Positions 25,553 through 34,491 of a stretch of DNA of 64,000 nucleotides are shown piece by piece (position 1 is the first letter of the stretch; each line of letters opens with the position of its first letter). Source of the DNA: CAMLIZ01 sp036231905 (GTDB lineage Bacteria; Pseudomonadota; Gammaproteobacteria; Burkholderiales; Burkholderiaceae_C). A program made the translations under genes and the position numbers. The DNA is taken from assembly GCF_036231905.1 (NCBI RefSeq), contig NZ_JAZARE010000006.1, forward strand, positions 371,500 to 435,499, written 5' to 3'. Below the pieces are notes generated by a model, which was given only the letters and a program-made list of their open reading frames with translations, ran no database searches and was not told the origin of the DNA.

Positions 25553-27682
25553 ATGGCCATCGACACTCGCCGATTTGCCCGCATCACCACCCTGGCCGCC
25601 GCTGCGGCGGCCCTCGCCGCCTGCGGTGGAGGCGGCGGCGACGACACGCCTGCCCCGCCGCCGCCTCCGCCCCCGCCCCCCGCCGTGCAGGCCGTGCAAG
25701 GCACGGCCGCCGTCGGCGGCGCGCTGGCCCATGCGACGGTGAGCGTCGTCGACACCACCGGCGCCTCGGTGTGCACCGAATCCGCGATCGTGACCAGCGA
25801 CACTGGCACCTACACCTGCACGCTACAGGCCGGCAAGACAGCGCCGTTCGTCGTGGTGGTCACCGATGCCGAAGGCGCCGTGGCGCCGCTGGTCAGCGTC
25901 GGCACCAGCACGCCGGTGGCCGGCACGCCGGCCACCGTGAACGCCACGCCGCTCACCACGGCCATCGTGGCCCAGCTGTCGCCCGACCGCAGCGCCCTGA
26001 CGGTGGCGGCCCAGCCGGCCAGCATCGACGTTGCTGCGCTGCAGTCGATCACGGTGAACGTGCTGGCGCAACTGGCCGACGTGGTTGCGTCGGTGAGCGC
26101 GCCGGCCAACTACAACCCCTTCACCACGCCGATCGTGGCCGCCACCACCAGCACCGCTGGCGATGCCGCCGACAAGGTGCTGGAGGTGCTGAAGATCAGC
26201 ACCGTGAATGGCGAAACGGTGGTGGCCACGGTGGACAAGCCGGACCAGGCGGTGCCGCTGGCAACCACCATCCCCGCTACCGTGGTGCTGGCCGCACCCG
26301 CACCCGGCGTGGCCACCCTGTCACAGGAGCTGAGCGTCAGCGCCATCGGCCTCCAGCGGTGCTTCAGCGTGGACTTGCCGCAGCGTGTGATTTCCGCCGA
26401 CAGCTCCATTGCGCTCAGCGACGGAGGCCCGGAGGTCACGCAAGCGGCCGACGAATGCAACGAGATCGTGACCAACGACTACCTCCACAACGGCTACTCG
26501 TCCGGCCAGCACTTCTACGGCCTGCTGAACGACCCGGCCATGACGGGCGCCGTCTTCAGCGTGCCCGAGGTCATGCGCTTCATCGCTGCCTCCTCCTCCG
26601 TGCCGCAGGACCGTGCCGTCGTGAACCTGCGCTATGTGGACAAAAACGGCGTGGCGGGCAACATCATCACCGTGGCCTACAAGTTCGCCGGCTCCAGCAG
26701 CACGGCGCACCCCACCGAGTGGTGGCTGCATGGCAACCGGCATCCGATCGACAGCTCGGTGCAGGCGTCCATCCGCCGCCGCGAGCAGCTGGCGCCCAAC
26801 CCGGGCACGGCGCCCTTCCCCAACGCACCCAGCAGCCGCTACGAAACCGGCCTGAACATCTTCATCAACAAGGACGGCCCCGGCAGCAGCGGCATGCGCG
26901 CCGTGCGGGTCACCGGCCCCGGGTTGCCGCCGGCCGGGCTGGTGTACACCCGGCCCGACCCCGCGCTCGCGCTGTCGCAGAACTGGATGAACATCAAGAG
27001 CAAGAACGGTGTCACCGACCCGGCCTCGGCCACCTTCTCGGCCAACGTGGGCAACGTGTTCCTCTTGCAGCGCACGCAAGGCATCAGCGGCGCGGATGCC
27101 AGCACGGTGCGGCCGAACCCGAACCAGTCGAACGGCAACAACACGCAGTTCGTCAACTGGGCCCATCCGGTGGACTACGGCGCTGCGCCGGGCAGCAGCA
27201 ACTACATCGACTTCACCCAGCTGAAGGCACACAACGCCTATCACTTCGAGGTGTTCTATGACGGGGAGACGGCGCCCCGCCACAGCTATGACTCGACGCC
27301 GCTGACGCCGGTGGCGCCAGCCAGCTACGGCGGCGCGCTGCAGTGGGTGGACCTCACGCCGGCCACCAAGGGCTACCTCGATCCGGGCAACGTGCTCGCC
27401 GCCGCTACGCAGAGCATCGGCTTGTCGTGGAATGCCAATCCCTATGCCGAAACCATCCGGTCGGCCGGGGTGTACACCTACTCGGGCTCGGGGCCGGTCA
27501 ACCAGGGGTTGGTCAGCGTCGCGCGGGGTGCCACCACCGCCACGGCGGCCGCGCCGGCGGTGAATGGCGTCACCGTGCCCTTCCCCACACTGACCAGCGA
27601 CGGCAGCACCGGCCGGCAGCTGCAGCTGCGCTACCGCACGCTGGACGGCAGCTACAAGGACAGCATGACGCAGTACAACTGA
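25553..27682 (+). CDS. Large secreted lipoprotein of unknown function
   Basis: This 709-residue protein has a lipoprotein signal: hydrophobic segment then LAAC with the lipidated Cys near residue 26, followed by a Gly tract, an acidic pair and a run of about ten prolines that probably spans from the membrane. Residues about 45-120 look like a carboxypeptidase-regulatory/Ig-like domain (VQGTAAVGGALAHATVSVVD). The remaining 450 residues are rich in Thr, Ser, Asn and aromatic residues and give no family I recognise. The ATG at 25553 has GAGAGG upstream and gives the clear signal peptide. A strong terminator follows. It is divergent from the cyclase operon. The function is unknown. Confidence 0.85.
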   Translation: MAIDTRRFARITTLAAAAAALAACGGGGGDDTPAPPPPPPPPPAVQAVQGTAAVGGALAHATVSVVDTTGASVCTESAIVTSDTGTYTCTLQAGKTAPFVVVVTDAEGAVAPLVSVGTSTPVAGTPATVNATPLTTAIVAQLSPDRSALTVAAQPASIDVAALQSITVNVLAQLADVVASVSAPANYNPFTTPIVAATTSTAGDAADKVLEVLKISTVNGETVVATVDKPDQAVPLATTIPATVVLAAPAPGVATLSQELSVSAIGLQRCFSVDLPQRVISADSSIALSDGGPEVTQAADECNEIVTNDYLHNGYSSGQHFYGLLNDPAMTGAVFSVPEVMRFIAASSSVPQDRAVVNLRYVDKNGVAGNIITVAYKFAGSSSTAHPTEWWLHGNRHPIDSSVQASIRRREQLAPNPGTAPFPNAPSSRYETGLNIFINKDGPGSSGMRAVRVTGPGLPPAGLVYTRPDPALALSQNWMNIKSKNGVTDPASATFSANVGNVFLLQRTQGISGADASTVRPNPNQSNGNNTQFVNWAHPVDYGAAPGSSNYIDFTQLKAHNAYHFEVFYDGETAPRHSYDSTPLTPVAPASYGGALQWVDLTPATKGYLDPGNVLAAATQSIGLSWNANPYAETIRSAGVYTYSGSGPVNQGLVSVARGATTATAAAPAVNGVTVPFPTLTSDGSTGRQLQLRYRTLDGSYKDSMTQYN

Positions 27683-27703
27683 GCGTAGCCGCCCGTGCAC
27701 CGC

Positions 27704-27730
27704 AACGCCCCGCCCGAGCGGGGCGTTTTT
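27704..27730 (+). terminator. Intrinsic terminator after the lipoprotein gene
   Basis: AACGCCCCGC and GCGGGGCGTT form a perfect 10-base stem with loop CCGA, followed by T5. It lies 21 bases after the lipoprotein stop and also between converging genes, so it may serve the M48 protease gene in the other direction, though less well. Confidence 0.9.
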
Positions 27731-27733
27731 CGT

Positions 27734-28660
27734 TCAGCCGCTGCTGCCCTTGGCGGCCGGCGGCCCGAACTTGCGGTCCGGCTTGTCCGCCCTGGCGTAG
27801 ATCGGCTCCACCCGCGGCAGGTTGGCCTGGATGTCGTGGATGCGGCTCGGCCCCGACGGGTGGGTGGACAAGAACTGCGGTGGTGCGCCCTTGTTGGCGC
27901 CGAGCATCTTGTTCCACAGCGACACGCCGGCCCGCGGGTCATAACCCGCGCGTGCGGCCAGCTCCATGCCCACCAGGTCGGCTTCGGACTCGTCCTCGCG
28001 GCTGAACTTCAGCGTCAGCAGCTGGCTGCCCATGTTGAGCAGCGCGTCGCCGGTGTTGCCCAGGCCGAAGATGGCGGACAGCACGCCGGCGCCGATGCGG
28101 GTGGCGGCCGTCTTGCCCATGCGCTCGCGGGCGTGCTCGCGCAGGGCGTGGGCCATCTCGTGGCCCATCACCATGGCCACTTCGTCGTCGCTCAGCTGCA
28201 GGTTCTGCAGCAGGCCGTAGAAGAACGCAATCTTGCCGCCTGGCATGCAGAAGGCGTTGAGGTCCTTGGAGCCGACCAGGTTCACCTCCCAGTTCCACTG
28301 GCGGGCGCGCGGATTCCAGTCGTAGCTGTACGGGATGATGCGCTTGGCGATGTCGCGCAGGCGCTGCACCTGGGGGTGGCCATCCGGGCCGAGGGCGCGC
28401 TGCTGCGCCGCCTGCTGCATCATCTGGCGGTATTGCTGCGTGGCCGCCTGCTCCACCTGCTCGGCCGGCACCAGCTTGGAGAAGGACGATTCCTTGCCCA
28501 CCTCCACACCCTCGCGCGCCAGCGCGGGCAGCGTGGCCAGGGCGCCGGCGCCCAGCAGGCCAGCGGTGAACAAACGCCGGCCGTGGCAGCTGCAGCCCAG
28601 CCCGTGACCCGCCGCCGCAGCGGGCAAATGCGCATCGGTGTTGAAAAAACGGTCCGTCAT
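27734..28660 (-). CDS. M48-family metallopeptidase (Tat- or Sec-exported)
   Basis: This 308-residue zinc peptidase contains the gluzincin motif HEMAH followed by the third ligand Glu in EDESEADLVGMELAARAGYDP, typical of M48B/BepA-like or Oma1-like proteases that act on envelope proteins. An N-terminal export region has GRRLFTAGLLGAGALATLPALA; the twin Arg before a hydrophobic core suggests, but does not prove, Tat export. No TPR domain follows, so it is shorter than BepA. The last 20 residues are flexible. The AmpG-like permease gene lies 50 bases upstream on the same strand. Confidence 0.9.
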   Translation of the reverse strand: MTDRFFNTDAHLPAAAAGHGLGCSCHGRRLFTAGLLGAGALATLPALAREGVEVGKESSFSKLVPAEQVEQAATQQYRQMMQQAAQQRALGPDGHPQVQRLRDIAKRIIPYSYDWNPRARQWNWEVNLVGSKDLNAFCMPGGKIAFFYGLLQNLQLSDDEVAMVMGHEMAHALREHARERMGKTAATRIGAGVLSAIFGLGNTGDALLNMGSQLLTLKFSREDESEADLVGMELAARAGYDPRAGVSLWNKMLGANKGAPPQFLSTHPSGPSRIHDIQANLPRVEPIYARADKPDRKFGPPAAKGSSG

Positions 28661-28710
28661 CTCAAGCCCTTGTCAGGCAAACAGTTCAGGCAAACGGTGC
28701 GCCCAGTACC

Positions 28711-30312
28711 CTAATCGTCCACCAGCGGCGCGTCGGGGTCCACCTCCAGCGCTTGCACGGTGGCGCGCAGCCACCAGAGCATGCCCAACGCCGGCAAGGC
28801 CATCACCGTGGACACGATGAAGAAGGTGGGCCAGCCGATCGACTCCGCCAGCACGCCCGCCAGCGGCCCCACCCACACCCGGCCCACCGAGGCAAAGGCC
28901 GACAGCAGCGCGTACTGCGTGGCGGTGAAGCGGTGGTTGCACAGGCTCATCAGGAAGGCCACGAACGCGGCCGTGCCCATGCCGCCGGAGAGGTTCTCGA
29001 AAGCGATCACCAGCAGCAGCCCCCCGTCCACCGGCGTGTCGGTGGCCAGCTTGACAAAGCCCCAGTCGAACGCCGGAATGGTCAGCCCCGGGATCACGCC
29101 CTTGCCGGACACCGCCAGCCACCAGAAGCCCACGTTGCTGGCCGCCTGCAGCACACCAAACAGCAGCAGCGAGCGCCACAGCCCGAGCTTGACCATCAGC
29201 GTGCCACCCACCAGCGCGCCCAGGATGGTGAGCCACAGGCCCAGCACCTTGTTCACCACGCCCACCTCGGCCTGGCTGAAGGCCATGGCCTTGAGCAGGA
29301 AGGGCGTCATCAGGGATCCGGCAAAGGCGTCGCCCAGCTTGTAGAGCACGATGAAGCCGAGGAAAGCGCCTGCACCGGGCAACGAGAAGTAGCTGCGCAG
29401 GCCGTTGATCAGGGTCTCGAAGCGGGCCTTGCGCGCGGCCCAGGCCGCCAGCGGCAGCGTGAACGCGATGCCCAGCAGCAGCGCCAGCAGGTCGGCCCAC
29501 TTGGTCTGCAGGGCGGGCGACAAGCTGCTGCCTGCCCAGAAGGGCTGCAGCAGCGCCTTGGCGATCGGCTCGCCGATGCGGTCCGTCACGGCCGCGCCCA
29601 CCGCCACCGCGGCCACCACGGCCACGAAGCCGATCACGTCGTGCCGCGCCACGCTGCTGGGCGGACGTGGTGTCCTCAACGGCGGCAGCAGCAGGGCCGA
29701 CACCGCGGCCGCCCCCACCATGATGGCCGCCATCAGCTGGTACACCTGGGGCCAGGTCCAGGCGCCGCCTTGGGTCGGGTCGGTCCAGATGAACGCGATG
29801 CCGCCGGAGAAGATCATCGCCATGCGGTAGCCCAGCACGTTCAGCGACGAGCCGATGCCACGCTGGGCGGGTGGCAGCAGGTTGGTGCGGTACGCGTCGT
29901 ACACCACGTCCTGCGAGGCCGAAAAAAACGCCACCAGCAGCGCCAGCAGGGCAAAGGCACGGGTGGCGCCGGTGGGTGAGGTGGCGGCCATGGCCATCAG
30001 CGCAGCGGCCAGCAGCAGCTGGGTCAGCACCAGCCAGCCGCGGCGCCGCCCCAGCCAGGGCAGCTCGAAGCGGTCCATCAGCGGCGCCCAGAGGAACTTG
30101 AAGGTGTAGGGCAGGCCCACCAGGCTCAAGAAGCCGATGGTGGCGATGTCCACGCCTTCCTGGCTCAGCCAGGCCTGCATGGCCTGGCCGGTGAGTGCCA
30201 GCGGCAGGCCGGAGGCGAAGCCGAGCACCGTCACCACCACCAGCCGGTGCAGCGCGGCAGCCCGGTGCACGGGCGCGGCGGCGATGGAGCGGTCGGAAGA
30301 CACGTCGGTCAT
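28711..30312 (-). CDS. ampG: AmpG-like muropeptide MFS transporter
   Basis: AmpG imports anhydro-muropeptides released from the cell wall for recycling. The 533-residue protein has 12-14 membrane segments and the AmpG-typical N-terminal block GFASGLPLALTGQAMQAWL, VGLPYTFKFLWAPLMDRF, and GRRRGWLVLTQ. The length matches AmpG rather than ordinary 400-residue MFS members; the additional hydrophilic segment is near residues 205-280. It precedes the M48 protease. AmpG is the best assignment, but other MFS members of the same subfamily are possible. Confidence 0.85.
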   Translation of the reverse strand: MTDVSSDRSIAAAPVHRAAALHRLVVVTVLGFASGLPLALTGQAMQAWLSQEGVDIATIGFLSLVGLPYTFKFLWAPLMDRFELPWLGRRRGWLVLTQLLLAAALMAMAATSPTGATRAFALLALLVAFFSASQDVVYDAYRTNLLPPAQRGIGSSLNVLGYRMAMIFSGGIAFIWTDPTQGGAWTWPQVYQLMAAIMVGAAAVSALLLPPLRTPRPPSSVARHDVIGFVAVVAAVAVGAAVTDRIGEPIAKALLQPFWAGSSLSPALQTKWADLLALLLGIAFTLPLAAWAARKARFETLINGLRSYFSLPGAGAFLGFIVLYKLGDAFAGSLMTPFLLKAMAFSQAEVGVVNKVLGLWLTILGALVGGTLMVKLGLWRSLLLFGVLQAASNVGFWWLAVSGKGVIPGLTIPAFDWGFVKLATDTPVDGGLLLVIAFENLSGGMGTAAFVAFLMSLCNHRFTATQYALLSAFASVGRVWVGPLAGVLAESIGWPTFFIVSTVMALPALGMLWWLRATVQALEVDPDAPLVDD

Positions 30313-30454
30313 CGGTCCATTCTAGGGACGCAGCCCACGGCGGCGGCGGAGCGCCACGGTGCCTGCCAGCGTTTGCCGACGCACCCATGTGGCGGCGGCT
30401 GATAACACCGGCGAGCCGGCCGCCCTAGTCTGGCGGCATGCCGGAGCCTGTGCC

Positions 30455-31324
30455 ATGAAACACCGCCTTCTCGTGCTTGCCGCCCACCTTGCCATCAGCG
30501 CAGGTGCGCCCATGCCCAGCCACGCGGCGGACAGCGCACCACCGCTCGCCGCCCGGCTCGAGGCGCTGCGCCCCGAGCTGGCGCGCAGCCCGTTCGGCCG
30601 ACCGCTGGTGCTGCGGGCGAACGATTCCGACACCGCGCCGCAGGGCGACGTCTACGCCATCATCGACCGGCCGATCGGCGCCGTGTCCGCAGCACTGCAA
30701 ACCCCGGCCCATTGGTGCGAGGTGCTGATGCTGCAGACCAATGTGAAGCGCTGCGCGGCGGGCCAGGGCGCCAACGGCAGCACGCTGGAGGTGGGCATCG
30801 CACGCCGCTACACCGACCCCGTGGACAGCGCGCAGTCGATCACCTTCGACTGGCAGGTGCGCGATGCCCGGCCCGAGCACCTGTCGGTGGCGTTGTCGGC
30901 GCCGCAGGGGCCGCTGGGCACGCACAACTACCGGCTGCGCTTCGAGGCCGTGCCGGCCGGCGAAGGGCGGTCGTTCGTGCACCTGTCGTATGCCTACGAA
31001 ACCGCGGCCACCGCCCGCTGGGCCACGAATGTCTACCTCGCCACCAGCGGGCGGGACAAGGTGGGCTTCACCGTCACCGGCCGCGATGAACAAGGCCGTC
31101 CGCGCTACGGGGGCGGCATGCAGGGCGTGGCAGAGCGCAACACGATGCGCTACTTCCTCGCGATCGAAAGCCAGGTGGATAGCCTGGCGCTGCCACCGGC
31201 CGAGCGCGCCGAGCGGCGCTGGCGTTCGTTCCATGCCGCGCTGGAGCGCTACCCGGCGCAGTTGCACGAAACAGGTCTGCAGGAATACCTGGCACTCAAG
31301 CGCCGCGAGGCGGGCGCATCGTGA
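30455..31324 (+). CDS. Exported START/SRPBCC-like protein
   Basis: This 289-residue protein has a signal peptide (LLVLAAHLAISAGAPMPSHA) and then a region that resembles START/SRPBCC lipid-binding folds: DVYAIIDRPIGAVSAALQTPAHWCEVLMLQTNVKRC, then strands ending in NYRLRFEAVPAGEGRSFVHLSYAYE. Two Cys near residues 89 and 97 could form a disulfide. The C-terminal helix (AERRWRSFHAALERYPAQL) fits the fold. The specific ligand is unknown. It is divergent from ampG and has no obvious operon partner. Confidence 0.75.
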   Translation: MKHRLLVLAAHLAISAGAPMPSHAADSAPPLAARLEALRPELARSPFGRPLVLRANDSDTAPQGDVYAIIDRPIGAVSAALQTPAHWCEVLMLQTNVKRCAAGQGANGSTLEVGIARRYTDPVDSAQSITFDWQVRDARPEHLSVALSAPQGPLGTHNYRLRFEAVPAGEGRSFVHLSYAYETAATARWATNVYLATSGRDKVGFTVTGRDEQGRPRYGGGMQGVAERNTMRYFLAIESQVDSLALPPAERAERRWRSFHAALERYPAQLHETGLQEYLALKRREAGAS

Positions 31325-31363
31325 GTGGCGCCACCGGGTAGCAGGCGACCCGGTGGCAGCGCG

Positions 31364-31555
31364 TCAATGCGCGGTGTAGCTGCCCATGCGGTGGTGTCGG
31401 ACACCCTCGCCCCAGGCCCAGTAGCGCTCCACCAGCTGCACCCAGCGGTCGGCGAGCGGCGCGGGCGGCTCGGCGTGCACCCGGCTGACGGCCACGCGGC
31501 TGGCAGGGCGCTCCAGCAGACGCAAGGGGGAATGGAAGGTGTTGGCGGTGCTCAT
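31364..31555 (-). CDS. Small conserved-looking protein divergent from a LysR gene
   Basis: The 63-residue frame begins MSTANTFHSPLRLLERPASR and has the aromatic-rich stretch RWVQLVERYWAWGEGVRHHRMG. It has no signal or membrane segment. Codon third positions are GC rich like real genes. Its start is 123 bases from the LysR gene on the opposite strand, the usual place for a LysR target, but nothing in it suggests a function. Confidence 0.5.
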   Translation of the reverse strand: MSTANTFHSPLRLLERPASRVAVSRVHAEPPAPLADRWVQLVERYWAWGEGVRHHRMGSYTAH

Positions 31556-31607
31556 ACAGGGCCTCATCAGTAGTAACCCGAGGTGAAACCACTTTAGGCC
31601 TTCAGGT

Positions 31608-31654
31608 TTGCGCACACAACCGGGCCATGCGCATTCGCAGTTTGCGCATTCGCA
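31608..31654. promoter_or_regulatory. Direct repeats upstream of LysR gene (putative operator)
   Basis: The 12-mer TGCGCATTCGCA occurs twice (31628-31639 and 31643-31654), three bases apart, and a third partial copy TTGCGCA is at 31608-31614. The array lies between the divergent small gene and the lysR start. LysR regulators commonly bind such repeated sites in the shared region; the assignment here rests on position. Confidence 0.45.
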
Positions 31655-31677
31655 CATCCAAACCGATACTGCGGCCC

Positions 31678-32616
31678 ATGGCTGAACTCGACTGGAGCGA
31701 CCTGCGCTATGCGCTCGCGGTGGGCACCGCCGGCTCGCTGGCGGGCGCGGCGCGCAAGCTGGGCGTGAACCACACCACCGTGCTGCGCCGGCTGGACGCG
31801 CTGGAGGCCCACCTGGGCGCGCGCCTGTTCGAGCGCCACCGCAGCGGCTACCACCCCACCGAGGCGGGCATGAGCCTGCTGGAGCAGGCGCGCCGCATGG
31901 CCGACCAGGCCGACGAGATCGAGCGCCGCGTGCTCGGCCGTGATCGCGAACTCACCGGCCCGCTGCGCGTGACCACCGCCTTCGTGATCATGGAACACCT
32001 GCTGCCCGCACCGCTGGCCGGTTTTGCGCGCCGCTACCCCGGCATCGAGGTGGAGGTGGTGGAAAACGCCTTCCTGGTGGACCTGTCACGCCGCCACGCC
32101 GACCAGGCCCAGACCTGGGCCCGGCTGGAAGCCGACGTGGCGCTGCGACTGTCCGCCAACGTGGCGGAGCACCTGGTGGGCCGTCAGGTCGGCATGACGC
32201 ACTGCCGGGTGTATGCACTGCGCGGCTCGAAGGACCTGCCGCAGGCGGTGACGTCGTTGAGCGCCCTGGTGAAGGAGGCGCCCTGGGTGGCCTTCGAGCG
32301 CGACGCGCATTCGCGCGTGTACGACCGCTGGATGCGGCAGCAGCTGGCGCAGGCCAACGTGCGGCTGCGGGTCGACATCTTCAACGCCATGGTCGCGATG
32401 ATCCGCACCGGCATCGGCGTGGGCGTGCTGCCCACCTTCATGGAAGCCAGCCATGCCGACATCGTGCCGGTGTCGGAGGTGATCCCCGAGCTGTCGGTGC
32501 CGGTGTGGATGCTCACGCATCCGGACCTGCGCGAGACCGCGCGGGTGCGGGCCTTCATGCAGTTCGTGGGGGATGCGCTGGGGGAGCGGCTGCGCGCGGG
32601 CGCCTCCGCTGCCTGA
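31678..32616 (+). CDS. LysR-family transcriptional regulator
   Basis: This 312-residue protein has an N-terminal winged helix (LDWSDLRYALAVGTAGSLAGAARKLGVNHTTVLRRLDALEAHLGARLFERH) and a C-terminal periplasmic-binding-like effector domain (about 90-295) with GIGVGVLPTFMEA. The N-terminal motif HTTVLRRLDALE resembles those of LysR proteins near small-molecule metabolic genes. The ATG at 31678 is 51 bases inside a longer open frame and gives the standard family start. The adjacent genes do not reveal the ligand. Confidence 0.93.
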   Translation: MAELDWSDLRYALAVGTAGSLAGAARKLGVNHTTVLRRLDALEAHLGARLFERHRSGYHPTEAGMSLLEQARRMADQADEIERRVLGRDRELTGPLRVTTAFVIMEHLLPAPLAGFARRYPGIEVEVVENAFLVDLSRRHADQAQTWARLEADVALRLSANVAEHLVGRQVGMTHCRVYALRGSKDLPQAVTSLSALVKEAPWVAFERDAHSRVYDRWMRQQLAQANVRLRVDIFNAMVAMIRTGIGVGVLPTFMEASHADIVPVSEVIPELSVPVWMLTHPDLRETARVRAFMQFVGDALGERLRAGASAA

Positions 32617-32643
32617 CGGGGCCGGCGCGCCCGGCCGGTGGTG

Positions 32644-34491
32644 CTACTTCAGCGCCTTGGCGCGGGCTTCGGTGTCGATGTCCACCAGGTGCCACCAGTC
32701 GGTCCAGAACACCGGCCGGCGGTAGCCGATCAACCAGGGGTGCACCAGGTCGTTGGCGATGCGGTGCATCGTCGCCTTGTAGGGCACGTAAGCGGCCTGG
32801 ATGCGCTTGGCCTGCAGGAACAGCGCATCGCGTTCAGGCCCATCCTCCAGCTCGCTCATGCGGTCGTAGAGCTGGTCGAAGGCCGCCAGCTTGAAGTGCG
32901 CGAAGTTCTGGCTGCCCGCCTGCGGGCCGTACATCGACGCCAGCGTGTCCTGGCCGTCGGGCTGCGACGCCGAGCCACCCAGCTGCCACATCATCAGCTT
33001 GCCGGCGCGCGCAGCCTTCAGGTTCTCCGGCCACTGGGCGATGTCGAACTGGATGCGCAGCCCGATCTCGTTCATGCAGTGCTGCCACTGCTCCGAATAC
33101 TGGCGCGAGAGCGAGTCGCCCTGGTTGGCCATGCGCAGCACCAGCGGCGAGCCGTCGGGCATGTCGCGCCAGCCGTCGCCGTTCTTGTCGACGTAGCCGT
33201 ACAGGTCCAGCAGCGCCTTGGCGCGCGCGGGGCTGTACTCGCTCATCTCGCTCTTGTAGGCAGGGTCGTAGCCGCTGGTGTGCGGGATGATGCGCGACTG
33301 CGCCGGCACCGCCTGGCCGCGCCGGATCAGCCGGATGTCACGCTCCACGTCGTAACCCAGGCTGATCGCTCGCCGCAGCGCCACCTTGTCCGGCGTGTAA
33401 CCGCCCACGATCGGGTCCTTCATGTTGAACCAGGCCACCACCACGTCGGCATTCACCGAGCGCTGGTGCACGATGCCGCGCTTGGCAAGATTGGGCGCGA
33501 GCTTGCCGCCCGGCACGGCGACCACGACGAATTCATCCGGCACCGGCCCGGTGAGCGTGCCGATCATGTCGGTCTGCCCGTTGAGGAACGCCAGCCAGCG
33601 CGGCTGGTTCTCCTCGATGATGGACACCTGCACCTCGTCGATGAAAGGAATGCGCTTGCCCTTGAAGCGCGCCAGGATCGCCTGGCCCTCGGCATCGTCG
33701 GGCGCCGGCTCCGCGTCGTAGTACACCGGCCGGTAGCCGGGGTTGCGCTCCAGCACGATCTGCGACGAGCGGCGCCACTGCTTCAGGCGGAACGGCCCCG
33801 TGCCCACCGGGTGCGCGGCGATCGCGTCGCCATAGTGCTCCACCACCTCGCGCGCCAGCGCGCCCATGAGGTCGGGTGCGGCCAGCGTTTCAATGAACCG
33901 CGGGCGCGACTGCGCCAGCTTGAACTGCAGGGTGTAGCGGTCCAGCGCCTTCAGGCCTTCGATCTCGCGGTCGTAGTTGAAGGGCTTGCGGCTCTTGACC
34001 GCGTCCTCGTGCAAGGCTTCGTAGCCCAGCATCGTCGTCTCGATCATGTACGAGATGTGCGGGCTGCGGTTGGCCGGGTCGGCAAAACGCTTGAACGAAT
34101 AGACGTAGTCCTGCGCGGTGAGCTCGCGCCGCTGGCCCTTGAAGGCCGGGTCGTCGGCGAAGTAGATGCCGGGCTGGATGCGCACGGTCCACGTGCGGTG
34201 GTCAGGCGACACCTCCGGCATGGCCGCCGCCGTCTGCGGGCGGATCTTCACCGGCCGTGCCAGGTGGTCGTAGGTGTACAGCGCCTCGAAGATGTGCGGC
34301 GTGATGGTGCGCGAGTACAGGTCGTTGATCTTGGCCGGGTCGAACCCGGTCTCCGCCACGCGGAAGGCCACGCGCAGCACCTTGGGCTCGGTGGCTTGCG
34401 CGCCTGTCACGACACCGGCCAACGCAACGGCGGCCAGCATGGCGCCAGCCCAGCGGCGCACGGGGCACTGCCGATGATTCACTGTGTTCAC
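32644..34491 (-). CDS. Peptide-type ABC substrate-binding protein, fourth in array
   Basis: This 615-residue periplasmic binding protein of family 5 (SBP_bac_5, oligopeptide/YejA-like) follows a signal peptide ending near GAQA. Typical features are KVLRVAFRVAETGFDPAKI, GIYFADDPAFKGQRRELTAQDYVYSFKR, the HPVGTGPFRLKQWRRSS block and the calcium-loop-like DKNGDGWRD. It starts at a GTG at 34491 that overlaps the preceding stop by four bases; another GTG lies at 34482. It is the last of four paralogues read in the same direction. The ligand of each copy is unknown and may differ. Confidence 0.9.
   Translation of the reverse strand: MNTVNHRQCPVRRWAGAMLAAVALAGVVTGAQATEPKVLRVAFRVAETGFDPAKINDLYSRTITPHIFEALYTYDHLARPVKIRPQTAAAMPEVSPDHRTWTVRIQPGIYFADDPAFKGQRRELTAQDYVYSFKRFADPANRSPHISYMIETTMLGYEALHEDAVKSRKPFNYDREIEGLKALDRYTLQFKLAQSRPRFIETLAAPDLMGALAREVVEHYGDAIAAHPVGTGPFRLKQWRRSSQIVLERNPGYRPVYYDAEPAPDDAEGQAILARFKGKRIPFIDEVQVSIIEENQPRWLAFLNGQTDMIGTLTGPVPDEFVVVAVPGGKLAPNLAKRGIVHQRSVNADVVVAWFNMKDPIVGGYTPDKVALRRAISLGYDVERDIRLIRRGQAVPAQSRIIPHTSGYDPAYKSEMSEYSPARAKALLDLYGYVDKNGDGWRDMPDGSPLVLRMANQGDSLSRQYSEQWQHCMNEIGLRIQFDIAQWPENLKAARAGKLMMWQLGGSASQPDGQDTLASMYGPQAGSQNFAHFKLAAFDQLYDRMSELEDGPERDALFLQAKRIQAAYVPYKATMHRIANDLVHPWLIGYRRPVFWTDWWHLVDIDTEARAKALK

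Noticed and set aside
25660..25690. Proline-codon tract as a possible tandem repeat or CRISPR-like element
   Set aside because: It is a coding polyproline stretch with mixed codons, not a repeat array. No spacer-repeat pattern was seen anywhere in the window.
32617..32643. GC-rich dyad between lysR and the binding-protein array as a terminator
   Set aside because: Arms are short and imperfect with no T-run, so I do not list it as a feature.
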